From contig NZ_CP033070.1 in NCBI RefSeq assembly GCF_003669035.1, positions 682,001 through 746,000 on the forward strand: a DNA stretch of 64,000 nt, written 5' to 3'. Below the pieces are notes generated by a model. The model made no database searches. It was given only the letters and a program-made list of their open reading frames with translations, and was not told the DNA's origin. The translations under genes were made by a program, and so were the position numbers. The stretch comes from Chryseobacterium sp. 3008163 (GTDB lineage: Bacteria; Bacteroidota; Bacteroidia; Flavobacteriales; Weeksellaceae). Shown one piece after another: positions 24,928 to 34,631 of this stretch; position 1 is the stretch's first letter; every line of letters begins with the position of its first letter.

Positions 24928-26595
24928 CTATCCAAATTTCTTTTTTCTTAACCAGAAAAACAAACCTCCCAAAAGGCCGATAATCGCTAAAGGAAGCAGT
25001 AAATTAAACCATTGCCAATTTGCCTTTTCTTCACTGATTCTGTGACGATCCAAAAGACGTTCTTCGATGTTTCTGTTTCTCAATCCCATCAGGTTACTGT
25101 CGTCGAGAAGGTAATCTAAGGCATTTCTCAGGAACTGCTCATTACCAAACTGTTCGTCGGTCAAACGATCCACACCAAGAGGTAAAGCTTCGCCTTTGTG
25201 TGTTTTATTTCTGCCGACATCACCGTCCGCAATGACAATCATTTTATTTTCCGGACTTGTTGCTTTAAAGCCAGGATACGATTGTCTTTCGATTCGTGAT
25301 GCGTAAGCAGACGAGAATTTCCCTTCTAAAGCAACGGCGAAAATCTTTGGCGTGCTCGGTTTTTCCATTTGTCCGAGGCTGTCGACGCTGGCAATTTCAC
25401 TTAGCTCAACATAATTAGGAACCTGCTTTAATAAGGTTCTCTCGCTTGATTCAAAAAGAACATTGGTTTTAAATTTCTTTCCACCCAAAGTATCGATAGA
25501 AGTTGGAAATTCAAACTTTACAGGATTGATATTTTTAGTAATCGGATTGTTGTTTTCAGCAATTCCTAATGGAAAATAGGGCCAAGGAAGCTTTGTATAT
25601 TGTGCGTTTCCTGCTACTTCACCCGTTACCAATTTCAGCAAAGCAAATTTCTTCACATCCTTTACCAAAGCCGGATTAATTCTCAAACCATAATTGAAGA
25701 AAAAATCGGTCATATTGATGTCAACCGGAAAGGGCATTACTTTTTTTGATTTCGTTAGTGTATCCATTTCAGCATTCACGGCATCAATCATCCAAAGTGT
25801 TTTTCCGCCATTCATGATGTATTGATCCAAAATCACTTTTTCGCCGTCGGTAAATGCTTTGCGAGGCTTTGCGATAACCAAAGCGCTCATTTGCTTTAAT
25901 AATGGTAAATCTGCCAAAGTCAGTTCAACATTATTTTTTGGAATCACAGGACCTGCATCATAACTTTCTAAAGCCAGATTCATGAACCCTTGAAATTCTT
26001 CAGGTCTCAACTCGTCCTGATTCACCAAAATCCCAACCTTTTTTCTTTGATTTGTTGAAACCGATTTGATATTTGAAACTAAATTATATTCTAAATTTTC
26101 AATTGACTTTCTTATTTGTTCATCAGCATTGATATTTGCCTGCTGCACAACCAATGGAATAGAAGCTCCATTTTGACCCTGTTTTACCACAGCATAAGGA
26201 AACAGGTAAATCTGTGTAATCTTTCCATCTTTATTATCCGGAAGCACCGAAGGCTGCATTCCCATTGCCATCAACGTGTCCTGAGACATTTTGGTTTTGA
26301 TAGGATCTATGAATTTAAAATCAATTTTCGGATTGATCTTTCTAAATTCTTCGAGCATAAATCTGGTCTCGCTCTGCAATTGTTTAAAGCTTGCCGGAAA
26401 ATCTCCTTCCAAATAAACATCTACAGTCACCGGTTTTTTAATCGATTCTAAAATTTTCACAGTGCTTTCAGAAAGCGTGTATCTTTTTTCTTTGGTTAAA
26501 TCCAACCGAATTCCTGAAAACATCAGGATGATGCTTAAAGGTAAAATGACAAACAGTAAAATTCCGAACGGAGATTTTAGGGATATCTTCTTCAT
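24928..26595 (-). CDS. gldG: Gliding motility ABC transporter substrate-binding protein GldG
   Basis: The 555-aa protein has one transmembrane helix at each end (GILLFVILPLSIILMFSGI near the N terminus, FNLLLPLAIIGLLGGLFFWL near the C terminus). Between them is a large extracytoplasmic part with the ABC_transp_aux/GldG pattern: LTKEKRYTLSESTVKILES, PVTVDVYLEGDFPASFKQLQ, RKKVGILVNQ. With GldF and the ATPase GldA (not in the window) it forms an ABC complex tied to gliding in Flavobacteriia. It starts 4 bp after gldF. Confidence 0.94.
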   Translation of the reverse strand: MKKISLKSPFGILLFVILPLSIILMFSGIRLDLTKEKRYTLSESTVKILESIKKPVTVDVYLEGDFPASFKQLQSETRFMLEEFRKINPKIDFKFIDPIKTKMSQDTLMAMGMQPSVLPDNKDGKITQIYLFPYAVVKQGQNGASIPLVVQQANINADEQIRKSIENLEYNLVSNIKSVSTNQRKKVGILVNQDELRPEEFQGFMNLALESYDAGPVIPKNNVELTLADLPLLKQMSALVIAKPRKAFTDGEKVILDQYIMNGGKTLWMIDAVNAEMDTLTKSKKVMPFPVDINMTDFFFNYGLRINPALVKDVKKFALLKLVTGEVAGNAQYTKLPWPYFPLGIAENNNPITKNINPVKFEFPTSIDTLGGKKFKTNVLFESSERTLLKQVPNYVELSEIASVDSLGQMEKPSTPKIFAVALEGKFSSAYASRIERQSYPGFKATSPENKMIVIADGDVGRNKTHKGEALPLGVDRLTDEQFGNEQFLRNALDYLLDDSNLMGLRNRNIEERLLDRHRISEEKANWQWFNLLLPLAIIGLLGGLFFWLRKKKFG

Positions 26596-26599
26596 GTTT

Positions 26600-27328
26600 T
26601 TACTTCTTTTTAGTGATAAAATGATTAGACAATGCTAATGTAAGACCGATAACGAATACAAAATAGGCAACATCTTTAAAATCGATTAAACCTCTTGTGA
26701 AGCCTAAGAAATGCTGATAAAAACCAATATTCTGAAGGATAAAGTCTGCTCCGCCCAGCAATTTATAACTCGCCAGCTGCTCAATCCCGAAATACATGAT
26801 GAAACACATGAAAACGCCAAGCAAATATGCCATGATTTGATTTTGTGAAAGCGAAGAAGCTAAAATTCCTACTCCTGCAAATGTTGCAATCAGAATAATC
26901 AGTCCAAAATAACTTCCGAACGTCATTCCCAAATCGACATTTCCTTCCGGAACACCTAAAACGTAAACAGTGTACAGATAAATCAGCGAAGGAATCAGAC
27001 ATAAAATTCCGACCACCCAAACCGAAAGAAATTTCCCAAAAACCAATTCTGAAACTTTCAGAGGTTGAGAAAACAGCCAGTTCAATGTTCCGGTTTGCTG
27101 TTCTTCCGCAAAAGTTTTCATTGACAATGCCGGAATGATAAACATCAAAAGCCACGGCACCAAAACGAAATAGCTTTGTAAAGAAGCCAAACCGATGTCG
27201 AAGATATTAGACTCGTTCTCGAAAAAAAATAGAAACAATGTTGTTATCAGACTGAAAGCGGCAATGATTACCCATGCGCTCCAGTTACCGAAATAACTCC
27301 AAAGTTCTTTTTTAAAAATTGCAAACAT
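26600..27328 (-). CDS. gldF: Gliding motility ABC transporter permease GldF
   Basis: The 242-aa ABC-2 type membrane protein has six hydrophobic helices. FKKELWSYFGNWSAWVIIAAF starts it, and MKTFAEEQQTGTLNWLFSQPLKVSELVFGKFLSVW is the conserved amphipathic motif of ABC-2 permeases. It partners with GldG just downstream. The 79-bp gap to hemJ contains degenerate AGTTATGAG-type repeats. Confidence 0.93.
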   Translation of the reverse strand: MFAIFKKELWSYFGNWSAWVIIAAFSLITTLFLFFFENESNIFDIGLASLQSYFVLVPWLLMFIIPALSMKTFAEEQQTGTLNWLFSQPLKVSELVFGKFLSVWVVGILCLIPSLIYLYTVYVLGVPEGNVDLGMTFGSYFGLIILIATFAGVGILASSLSQNQIMAYLLGVFMCFIMYFGIEQLASYKLLGGADFILQNIGFYQHFLGFTRGLIDFKDVAYFVFVIGLTLALSNHFITKKK

Positions 27329-27336
27329 GTTTTTTT

Positions 27337-27407
27337 AGTTATGAGTTATAGATTATTAGTTATGAGCAATGAATGAACTTATAATTCATCACTCTTAACT
27401 TATAACT
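27337..27407. repeat. Degenerate AGTTATGAG inverted repeat between gldF and hemJ
   Basis: AGTTATGAG occurs twice, followed by ATGAAT-N-ATTCAT and ACTTATAACT in inverse order, giving an AT-rich imperfect palindrome. A related tract, AGTTATAAGTGATGAGTGAT, lies between cysD and cysN (about 15816-15840), so this is probably an interspersed family. Confidence 0.5.
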
Positions 27408-27959
27408 TTATTTATTTTTCTTACCCTTATTCACCAATTTCACCGTCATCATGATCAAAAATACCAGAACGAAAAATCCTGTGATTAATTGCCACCAATA
27501 TTCTATTACGGAAGACTTTAAAATTACTGTAAACACAACCAGAAACAGAATAAATGTTGCTATCTCATTGATTTGTCGCAGCTTTACATTTGAGGTAGAC
27601 AAAGTTTCGCCGTTCAGCTTTTTAATTTGATTTAATTTTTTCCAAGCCCAATAATGGAAGAGTGCCAATCCTATCAGAAAAGTTAATTTTAAATGAAACC
27701 AAGGCATTTTCATTAAAGCAGGATTGAGAAAAATCATTATTAAACCACAAACAGTCATGATAACGCCTGCAGGAACGGTGATGATATTCCATAATCTGCG
27801 AGCCATAAAGATATATTGTTCTCTGAGGATTCTCTTTTTATCTTCCTCAAAAGCATCGGTGTCTTTATAGTACACAAAAATTCTCACGAGATAAAAAATT
27901 CCCGCAAAATAACTGACCATAAAAATAATATGCAACGCCTTGATGATGGTATACAGCAT
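27408..27959 (-). CDS. hemJ: HemJ-type protoporphyrinogen oxidase (CopD-like membrane protein)
   Basis: The 183-aa protein has four or five transmembrane helices and starts with the HemJ hallmark IIKALHIIFMVSYFAGIFYLVRIF, carrying His10. RRLWNIITVPAG and MPWFHLKLTFLIGLALFHYW contain the other conserved residues. HemJ binds haem and oxidises protoporphyrinogen IX to protoporphyrin IX, the next-to-last step of haem synthesis. Many databases label it generically as CopD family. It may be co-transcribed with gldFG, though the functions are unrelated. Confidence 0.85.
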   Translation of the reverse strand: MLYTIIKALHIIFMVSYFAGIFYLVRIFVYYKDTDAFEEDKKRILREQYIFMARRLWNIITVPAGVIMTVCGLIMIFLNPALMKMPWFHLKLTFLIGLALFHYWAWKKLNQIKKLNGETLSTSNVKLRQINEIATFILFLVVFTVILKSSVIEYWWQLITGFFVLVFLIMMTVKLVNKGKKNK

Positions 27960-28088
27960 CGTAAAAATTTGTGTGCAAAGATAATGATTTTGTGACTGAA
28001 TCTTTTAATTAAAAGCCTTCTGAAAATGCGAAATTTGAATTTATTTTAAACATTACTTAAAAAATGTAAAGAAAAAAATCAAAAACAT

Positions 28089-28529
28089 TTAATGGTGAAA
28101 AGAAATACTGTCAATTTTCTTTCCGTCTGCATATTTTTTAATATACTTTAATTTACCGTTTTCATCATAATATTTCCAGTCACCAAAGTAATACCAATGC
28201 CTTTGTGCATCGGAAATATCTAATTTTGACTGACCTCTCTCCATGATTTTACCGTTAGGATGATACAGCTTTGTCTTGGTCACATTCCTTCTGATTTTAT
28301 CTTTTTGGTACGACTTACCTTCAAAAGTGGTTTTCCAGAATCCTACCTTCTCACCCATTTTGTACTTTCCTACAGCCGTTAAAGTTCCCTGGTCAGAAGA
28401 ATATTCTTCTTTCCATTTTCCGTGGCGTTTATTCCATTTGTTTTCAACTTTTACGTACTGATTCATTTTTGCTTTGCATGAAGCCAATACTGTCAATACC
28501 AGACCTAGAAGTAAGAAATTTTTAATCAT
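28089..28529 (-). CDS. Lipoprotein with MORN/YwqK-like repeats
   Basis: The 146-aa protein has a lipoprotein signal (VLASC, Cys18) and repeated short beta-hairpin units: NKRHGKWKEEYSSDQGTLTAVGKYKMGEKVGFWKTTFEG, KLYHPNGKIMERGQ and WKYYDENGKLKYIKKYADGKK. They resemble MORN or YwqK-type (toxin-antitoxin-like) repeats. Such proteins are common in Chryseobacterium and of unknown function. Its ATG lies just 2 bp after the kbl terminator hairpin, leaving no normal leader. Confidence 0.75.
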   Translation of the reverse strand: MIKNFLLLGLVLTVLASCKAKMNQYVKVENKWNKRHGKWKEEYSSDQGTLTAVGKYKMGEKVGFWKTTFEGKSYQKDKIRRNVTKTKLYHPNGKIMERGQSKLDISDAQRHWYYFGDWKYYDENGKLKYIKKYADGKKIDSISFHH

Positions 28530-28531
28530 AA

Positions 28532-28587
28532 AAAAACAGAATTTCAGTAAATATAGAAATTCTGTTTTTATTCTACAATTGTAGAAT
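28532..28587 (-). terminator. kbl terminator plus adjoining palindrome
   Basis: AAAAACAGAATTTC (28532-28545) pairs perfectly with GAAATTCTGTTTTT (28556-28569), a 14-bp stem with T/A tails on both sides. Immediately upstream in the message is a second perfect palindrome, ATTCTACAATTGTAGAAT (28570-28587). The first hairpin should end the kbl transcript, but it also lies directly against the start codon of the next gene. Confidence 0.75.
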
Positions 28588-28608
28588 AATTTATTTTAAG
28601 ATAATTCC

Positions 28609-29805
28609 TTAAGAAATTACTCCTAATTCTTTTCCAACTTTTTCAAAAGCGACAATCGCTTTATCTAAATGCGCTCTTGTGTGAGCGGCAGAAAGCTGCA
28701 CTCTGATTCTCGCTTTTTCTTTCGGTACTACCGGATAGAAGAATCCAATCACGTAAATTCCCTCATCCATCAATTTTTCAGCCATTTTCTGAGCTAGTTT
28801 TGCATCATACAACATCACAGGAACAATCGCAGCATCACCTTCAGGAATATCAAAACCTTTTGCTTTCATTTCTTTTCTGAAATATTCTGCATTTTCCATG
28901 ACTTGGTCACGAAGTGAAGTATCATCTGAAATCATATCCAAAACTTTCAAAGCTGCTCCAACAATTCCGGGAGCCAATGAGTTTGAGAATAAATACGGAC
29001 GAGAACGTTGTCTCAACATATCGATGATTTCTTTTTTACCTGAAGTAAATCCGCCTAACGCACCACCTAAAGCCTTTCCAAGCGTAGAAGTAATAATATC
29101 TACTCTACCCATCACTTCGTTTGCCTCGTGAGTTCCACGACCAGTTTTACCGATGAAACCCGTTGCGTGAGAATCATCAACCATCACCAAAGCATTGTAT
29201 TTGTCTGCTAAATCGCAAACTCCTTTCAGGTCAGCAACAATTCCGTCCATTGAGAAAACGCCGTCGGTAACGATGATTTTGAATCTATGATTTTTCTCTG
29301 AAGCAGCAATCAATTGCGCCTCAAGATCTGCCATATTATTATTTTTATAACGATATCTGGCTGCTTTACAAAGACGAACCCCGTCAATAATCGAAGCATG
29401 ATTCAATTCATCTGAAATAATTGCATCTTCATCAGTGAATAAAGGTTCGAAAACTCCGCCATTTGCATCAAAACAAGCTGCATATAGAATCGTGTCTTCA
29501 AGACCTAAAAACTGAGCAATTTTCGCTTCCAATTGCTTGTGAATATCCTGAGTTCCGCAGATAAAACGTACCGAAGACATCCCGTAACCATGAGATTCTA
29601 TCATGTCCTGAGAAGCTTTCATCACTTCCGGATGGTTTGAAAGTCCAAGATAATTGTTGGCACAGAAATTTAACAATTTCTTTCCGTTGGCTTCAATTTC
29701 AGCACTTTGCTGTGACGTGATGATTCTTTCTGTTTTAAAAAGACCGTCGTTTTCAATATTTTTAAGTTCGTTCTGTAGATTTTCAAGATACTTTTCAGAG
29801 ATCAT
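28609..29805 (-). CDS. kbl: Glycine C-acetyltransferase (2-amino-3-ketobutyrate CoA ligase)
   Basis: The 398-aa PLP enzyme of the alpha-oxoamine synthase family interconverts glycine plus acetyl-CoA and 2-amino-3-ketobutyrate in threonine catabolism. [16 protein letters not shown] near residue 46 is the Kbl signature. DDSHATG (210-216) holds the cofactor ring contact, and Lys244 in [10 protein letters not shown] forms the Schiff base. Length is normal. The partner threonine dehydrogenase is not in the window. Confidence 0.94.
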   Translation of the reverse strand: MISEKYLENLQNELKNIENDGLFKTERIITSQQSAEIEANGKKLLNFCANNYLGLSNHPEVMKASQDMIESHGYGMSSVRFICGTQDIHKQLEAKIAQFLGLEDTILYAACFDANGGVFEPLFTDEDAIISDELNHASIIDGVRLCKAARYRYKNNNMADLEAQLIAASEKNHRFKIIVTDGVFSMDGIVADLKGVCDLADKYNALVMVDDSHATGFIGKTGRGTHEANEVMGRVDIITSTLGKALGGALGGFTSGKKEIIDMLRQRSRPYLFSNSLAPGIVGAALKVLDMISDDTSLRDQVMENAEYFRKEMKAKGFDIPEGDAAIVPVMLYDAKLAQKMAEKLMDEGIYVIGFFYPVVPKEKARIRVQLSAAHTRAHLDKAIVAFEKVGKELGVIS

Positions 29806-29964
29806 TATATAATTTTTTAGGTTCGCTAATTTAATAAAAAGGCTTTAAACTATTTACTTTTATCCTTTATTATTATAAATTTTGATTTAAATACGAGATT
29901 TTCATCAAATAGTCTACTAATTCAATAGGATAATAATTATATTTGAACTTTGAAAATCGATTAT

Positions 29965-30855
29965 ATGAAATTATCTCAGATTATACGAGCAAAAAATATA
30001 GACGCTGATGACTTTTTGAAACAATATATGAAAGCGGGGAAACCTATTATTTTAAAGGATTTTATAGAACCAGACAGTCCCGCATTTCAAAAATGGAATT
30101 ACGAATATTTTAAAGAGATTGCAGGAGAAACAAAGGTCAATGTTTACGGCAGCGAAATAGAATCTATTGATCGGGTTGCCAGTAAACCTGTTGGCGAAAC
30201 TACATTTGCAGAATATTTAGATTTAATTACAACTAAAATTACTGAGCACCGTTTATTTTTATTTAATCTTTTAAGCTTAAAACCTGAGCTCAAAAATGAC
30301 ATTCATTATAAAGATATTACCAAAGGAAAGGTTTTGAAATGGCTGCCTTTTATGTTTTTTGGCGGACAAGGTTCTATTACAAGAAATCATATTGACATTG
30401 ATATGTCGCATGTTTTTTTATCTCAATTTCAAGGCGTCAAAAGAGTGTGGCTGTTTCCGTGGGAGCAATCTGATTTAATGTACAAATTGCCATACAATTT
30501 TCATAGTTTAGTTAACCTTCAGGAGCCAGATTATGAAAAATATCCGGCATTAAAACGTTTAAGAGGTTACGAAGCAGTCATTCACCCCGGTGAGATTTTA
30601 TATATCCCTTCAGGTTGGTGGCATTACATTCAATATGAAACGGAAGGCTATTCTGTTTCTGTGAGAGCTCTTCCATCAAGTGCGCTTGAAAAATGGAGAG
30701 GTTTTAAAAATTTGGTCATCATCAGACATTTTGATAATCTGATGCGAAGAATTTTTAAAGATAAATGGTTTAATTATAAAGTGAGAGTTGCCAATAAGCG
30801 CGCTGAAAGAGCCATTGGAAATTTCGACAATCTTGATTTTACAGTTGAACTGTAA
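29965..30855 (+). CDS. Cupin-like / JmjC-type Fe(II) oxygenase domain protein
   Basis: The 296-aa soluble protein is of the Cupin_8 type. PIILKDFIEP near the N terminus is followed by HIDID (His142, Asp144) and by IPSGWWHY (His220), giving the HxD...H iron triad of 2-oxoglutarate-dependent hydroxylases. The substrate is unknown; relatives hydroxylate protein side chains or tRNA. I use ATG 29965; the in-frame TTG at 29950 is less likely. Convergent with the M1 peptidase gene. Confidence 0.82.
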   Translation: MKLSQIIRAKNIDADDFLKQYMKAGKPIILKDFIEPDSPAFQKWNYEYFKEIAGETKVNVYGSEIESIDRVASKPVGETTFAEYLDLITTKITEHRLFLFNLLSLKPELKNDIHYKDITKGKVLKWLPFMFFGGQGSITRNHIDIDMSHVFLSQFQGVKRVWLFPWEQSDLMYKLPYNFHSLVNLQEPDYEKYPALKRLRGYEAVIHPGEILYIPSGWWHYIQYETEGYSVSVRALPSSALEKWRGFKNLVIIRHFDNLMRRIFKDKWFNYKVRVANKRAERAIGNFDNLDFTVEL

Positions 30856-30870
30856 AATCTTTTACAAAAA

Positions 30871-30893
30871 AAACTTTCCTTTTCAGAAAGTTT
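30871..30893 (-). terminator. Terminator of the M1 peptidase gene
   Basis: AAACTTTC (30871-30878) pairs with GAAAGTTT (30886-30893). On the minus strand it is followed by eight U residues. It lies about 50 bp past the stop at 30944. Confidence 0.7.
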
Positions 30894-30943
30894 CTAAGCA
30901 GATTTATACATTTTAGACTTTAAAATTATAATAGTCGATGTGG

Positions 30944-32857
30944 TTACTCCTTTATAAATTTTAGATTCAACTGTTGAATGGTTATAAAGTAAACACCTTT
31001 TTCTAATGCAGAAATATCAATTTTCTTTTCTGTATTTCCTTTTTTCACCAATCTGCCATCAGCCGTAACAATATTGTAATCGGTTTGCTTTTTTAAACCT
31101 GAAATAAACAATTCGTCTTTTGCAGGATTTGGATAAATAGACAATTGATCTAATACAGCCTCTGAAGTACTCAAAGTATTATCTTGTGCAACAGTAGAGT
31201 TTTTTTCCAGAATCTGATACTCATAATTAAATTGTACGCTTGCGACCGGAAATGAAACAGTTTCTGTAAAATATTGATTATTTGAAGTATTATTTAAAGC
31301 AAAATAAGCAACCTGCCCACCCGTTCCATTTACTTTTATAGGCAATGGCATGTCAAAAAAGCTTACTGACGCATGACTTTGAGTTTGTCCTGCTTTGAAA
31401 GTTACTTGATTTCCAGTCTGTTTCCATCTGATATCATAAGTCGGGTAACCCTGACCATAAATCCAGTCATTGAAAAAACCTGTAAAATCTCTCCCAGTAG
31501 ACTGCAACAGTGAAGCATTTAAGTCTGATGTTTTCACATAATTATAAGCTAAATTTGGTCTTGCATGATAATCTTTTAAAGCCTGATAAAATACAGTTTC
31601 ACCAAGAATCCATTTGATCATTCTTACAACATATCCTCCTTTAGAATAAGATAGTCTTCCGCTAAATATTGTCCCTACACTTCCTAAATTAGCGTCTGCA
31701 ACATACACACTGCCACCTGTAGCACTGGTAATATAATTTTTCTCGCTTAAAAGATAATTTAGAAATTCAGTATTGGTCATCAACAATTTTTCATATGCAA
31801 CATGCTCTCCAAATGTAGCAAAACCTTCATTCAGCCAGATATCATTCCAAGCACCACAGGTCACTTTATCTCCGAACCATTGATGGGCAAGTTCGTGAGC
31901 AATCAATTGTTTGCTCCAACTTCCCATGGAAGACATCGTTTGATGCTCCATTCCGCCACCTGCGGTGAATTCCATGTGACCATATTTTTCATTTCTGAAA
32001 GGATAAGGTCCGAAGTAGGTTTCAAAAGTATTCATTACGGTCTTCGTCCATTCAATATTTGCCATGCTGCCTACATTAGTAGACGTTCCAGGATAGATAT
32101 AATTCACAAAAGGAAATGGCGGATTTCCCATCGTATCATTCAATTTAACAAAATTCGTAATTGATAGAGCCACCAAATAGGCTGCCGTGGGATATTGTGT
32201 TCTCCAAAACGTTAATTTTTGTCCGCTTCCCAGAATTGTTTCGCTCATTAATCTCCCGTTTGATGCTACACTATATTGTGAAGGAGTTGTTACTTTAATA
32301 TCAAATCTTTCAATTTTATCATTTAAACTTTGCTTAGTCGGAAACCAATCTTGTGCACCGTAAGGTTCGTTTAAAGTAGAAAGAACTGGCGTTCCACCTT
32401 GACTATTGGTGAAGAATGCATTATTATTTGTAGGAGGATTTCCGCTGTATTGTATCGTTAAAGAATCTAAAACATTGGCAGGAAGTGATGATGTAAAATC
32501 AATTTTCACTTCTTTGGTTGCCAACTGCTGAAAAGCTAAGGGCTGACCATGAAAAGTAACTTGAGAAACCGTCAGTTGGTTCGTTAAATCAAAATAAATA
32601 CTACTCATTGCTTGAGTTGGCTTGAAATGAGAAGTCACAGAACCTGAAATCTGTGCAACAGACGGATTCAATGAAACATCCATTCTCTGATACTGCAAAT
32701 CGTAGTTTAATGTATTCGGATTGGTATTTCCAGCATTCATTTTTGCGGTAAAAGACTTCATTTCTTTTGCCATCAAGCCTTTCATTTCAATATTTTCCTG
32801 AGCTAAAACGGTTTGACATACTAAAACACCTAAAATTAGAAGATAAAACTTTTTCAT
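30944..32857 (-). CDS. T9SS-secreted M1 family aminopeptidase
   Basis: The 637-aa metallopeptidase has a signal peptide (ends TVLAQ), an N-terminal beta-saddle domain and the thermolysin-like core. The exopeptidase motif GGGMEH is at 300-305, the zinc motif HELAH at 321-325, and Glu344 in NEGFATFGEH. The last 75 residues form a type A T9SS sorting domain (LSIYPNPAKDELFI, GVYFITIQQLNLKFIKE). It should cleave N-terminal residues of external peptides at the cell surface. It is shorter than E. coli PepN because it lacks the large C-terminal helical domain. Confidence 0.92.
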   Translation of the reverse strand: MKKFYLLILGVLVCQTVLAQENIEMKGLMAKEMKSFTAKMNAGNTNPNTLNYDLQYQRMDVSLNPSVAQISGSVTSHFKPTQAMSSIYFDLTNQLTVSQVTFHGQPLAFQQLATKEVKIDFTSSLPANVLDSLTIQYSGNPPTNNNAFFTNSQGGTPVLSTLNEPYGAQDWFPTKQSLNDKIERFDIKVTTPSQYSVASNGRLMSETILGSGQKLTFWRTQYPTAAYLVALSITNFVKLNDTMGNPPFPFVNYIYPGTSTNVGSMANIEWTKTVMNTFETYFGPYPFRNEKYGHMEFTAGGGMEHQTMSSMGSWSKQLIAHELAHQWFGDKVTCGAWNDIWLNEGFATFGEHVAYEKLLMTNTEFLNYLLSEKNYITSATGGSVYVADANLGSVGTIFSGRLSYSKGGYVVRMIKWILGETVFYQALKDYHARPNLAYNYVKTSDLNASLLQSTGRDFTGFFNDWIYGQGYPTYDIRWKQTGNQVTFKAGQTQSHASVSFFDMPLPIKVNGTGGQVAYFALNNTSNNQYFTETVSFPVASVQFNYEYQILEKNSTVAQDNTLSTSEAVLDQLSIYPNPAKDELFISGLKKQTDYNIVTADGRLVKKGNTEKKIDISALEKGVYFITIQQLNLKFIKE

Positions 32858-32951
32858 ATTATTATAATATACGATTGTCTACATGAAATGGTTTTTGATT
32901 GAAAATATAAATCAATTCCATTATCAACAAATTAGAGGTTAAAGATAAAAA

Positions 32952-32980
32952 AAACCTTTCAATCTTAGATTAAAAGGTTT
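32952..32980 (-). terminator. Terminator of the dacB gene
   Basis: AAACCTTT (32952-32959) pairs with AAAGGTTT (32973-32980) around a 13-base loop. The minus-strand product continues with eight U residues. It lies 22 bp after the dacB stop. Confidence 0.8.
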
Positions 32981-33002
32981 GTATATCAATTGAATTACTT
33001 TT

Positions 33003-34475
33003 CTAAAGATCCAAAGCCGGCTGAAGAATTTTTTCCATTTTGCTTTTTACCTGAGCAACAGAACCAGCATAATTGTTAACCAAGATAGAAAAAACTAAAG
33101 TTCTGCCTGTATTCGTTTTCATATAACCTGTCAAAGCTTTCACTTTATTTAAGGTTCCTGTTTTTGCAAAAATTTGTCCGTTTCCTTCAATTTTAAACAT
33201 ACCTTTTAAAGTTCCAGTTTGCCCTGCAATCGGTAAAGAATCGAAATATGTTTTATAATATTTTTGGTTCATCAAAGAAGTTAAAAACTTCACCTGAGAA
33301 ATTGGAGTTACATGATTGCTTCTAGACAATCCGCTTCCATCCATATAATTTAAACCTTCTAGATCGAAAGCGACATCTTTCAAATGTTCATTCACCACAA
33401 TTCTACCCGATTCTGAAGTCTGGTCGCCCATTTTCTGGAAACCAACTGTTTTCAGTAGCGCTTCTGCCAATCCGTTATCACTACGCTGATTGGTGTAATA
33501 GATAATATCTGACAACGTTGGAGATTTGTATGCGGAAATCATTTTTCTTACTTCCGGAGCTGCATCTGTAGTTTTTGGAGTTACTTTTCCGGTAACACCT
33601 ACTCCGCTTTTCACCAAAGTTGCACGGAATGAATTTGCCAAAAACGCAGGTGCATCAGGAAGTTTAGTGGTTAAAACTCCATCACCATCATACTTTTCAG
33701 CATACACCATTTGATTGGCGTAAGGTGAAACGTAGAAATATTTTTTATCTGATGCTGAGTTATTACCTTTTTTAACGATCAGTTTTTCGTTTGCAGGATT
33801 AATCTCACGAGTTGTACCAACGGGCAGATAGTAATTATTGTTTTCTAGCCACACAACATTTTCCGGAAGTCTCGAAATGTTACCTTTGAAAAGCGCTGTC
33901 TGAATAATAATATCACCATTTACCTTTTTGATTCCCTCACGAGACATTCCACTCACGAAGTCTGAAACGATTTCTTTGTAAGACCAAGCTCCAGCTTTGT
34001 TGGTTCCCAACGATGGGTCGCCGCTACCTACAATATAAAGATTACCGTTCAAAACTCCATTTTCGTCGATTTCTCCTGAATATTCAAGCTGCGTCATCCA
34101 ACGGTAATTTTCTCCCAACAGATGCAAAGCAGTTTCTGTGGTCAATAATTTGGTGGTAGAAGCAGGAACAAGCGGAGTGTTTTCGTTGTACGAAGAGATT
34201 ACCTTCTTCGTTTTCGGGTCATAGACTACAAATCCCCAAGTTGCATTTTTCAATACGGGATCTGTCATCATTGTGTTTAGGTTAACATCTACAAGTTCTT
34301 TAGGAGACAAAAAAGCTTTTTCAATCGCTGCTGCAGGAGAAGGTAAGTTTAATCCGCTTTTTTGACTTTCGAAATTTGGAGAATAAAGAACTGTAGATAC
34401 GGTAGATTGGGCAAGGAAAAAACCAGTGGCCAAAACCGTAATACCTGAAATATACTTTCTGTAATTTATCATCAA
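33003..34475 (-). CDS. dacB: D-alanyl-D-alanine carboxypeptidase/endopeptidase (DacB/PBP4)
   Basis: The 490-aa penicillin-binding protein of peptidase family S13 trims peptidoglycan cross-links. The N-terminal hydrophobic segment (ISGITVLATGFFLAQ) is an export signal. Active-site motifs: STTK (Ser106-Lys109), SDN (332-334) and KTG (438-440). The long insertion between SxxK and SxN is the usual PBP4 domain II-III region. It stands alone with its own terminator. Confidence 0.92.
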   Translation of the reverse strand: MMINYRKYISGITVLATGFFLAQSTVSTVLYSPNFESQKSGLNLPSPAAAIEKAFLSPKELVDVNLNTMMTDPVLKNATWGFVVYDPKTKKVISSYNENTPLVPASTTKLLTTETALHLLGENYRWMTQLEYSGEIDENGVLNGNLYIVGSGDPSLGTNKAGAWSYKEIVSDFVSGMSREGIKKVNGDIIIQTALFKGNISRLPENVVWLENNNYYLPVGTTREINPANEKLIVKKGNNSASDKKYFYVSPYANQMVYAEKYDGDGVLTTKLPDAPAFLANSFRATLVKSGVGVTGKVTPKTTDAAPEVRKMISAYKSPTLSDIIYYTNQRSDNGLAEALLKTVGFQKMGDQTSESGRIVVNEHLKDVAFDLEGLNYMDGSGLSRSNHVTPISQVKFLTSLMNQKYYKTYFDSLPIAGQTGTLKGMFKIEGNGQIFAKTGTLNKVKALTGYMKTNTGRTLVFSILVNNYAGSVAQVKSKMEKILQPALDL

Positions 34476-34631
34476 TTTTTTCTTTTTGTTATATTTTGGA
34501 TGACATAAAAAACGATTAGTTAAATCTTTTCTCAGAATCCAAACACATAATAAACGTTCAAATGTAGAAATTATTGTTAGAAACCAACCTATGAAAGTAT
34601 GATAAAAGCGTATAAATTTTGTTAAATAGTG

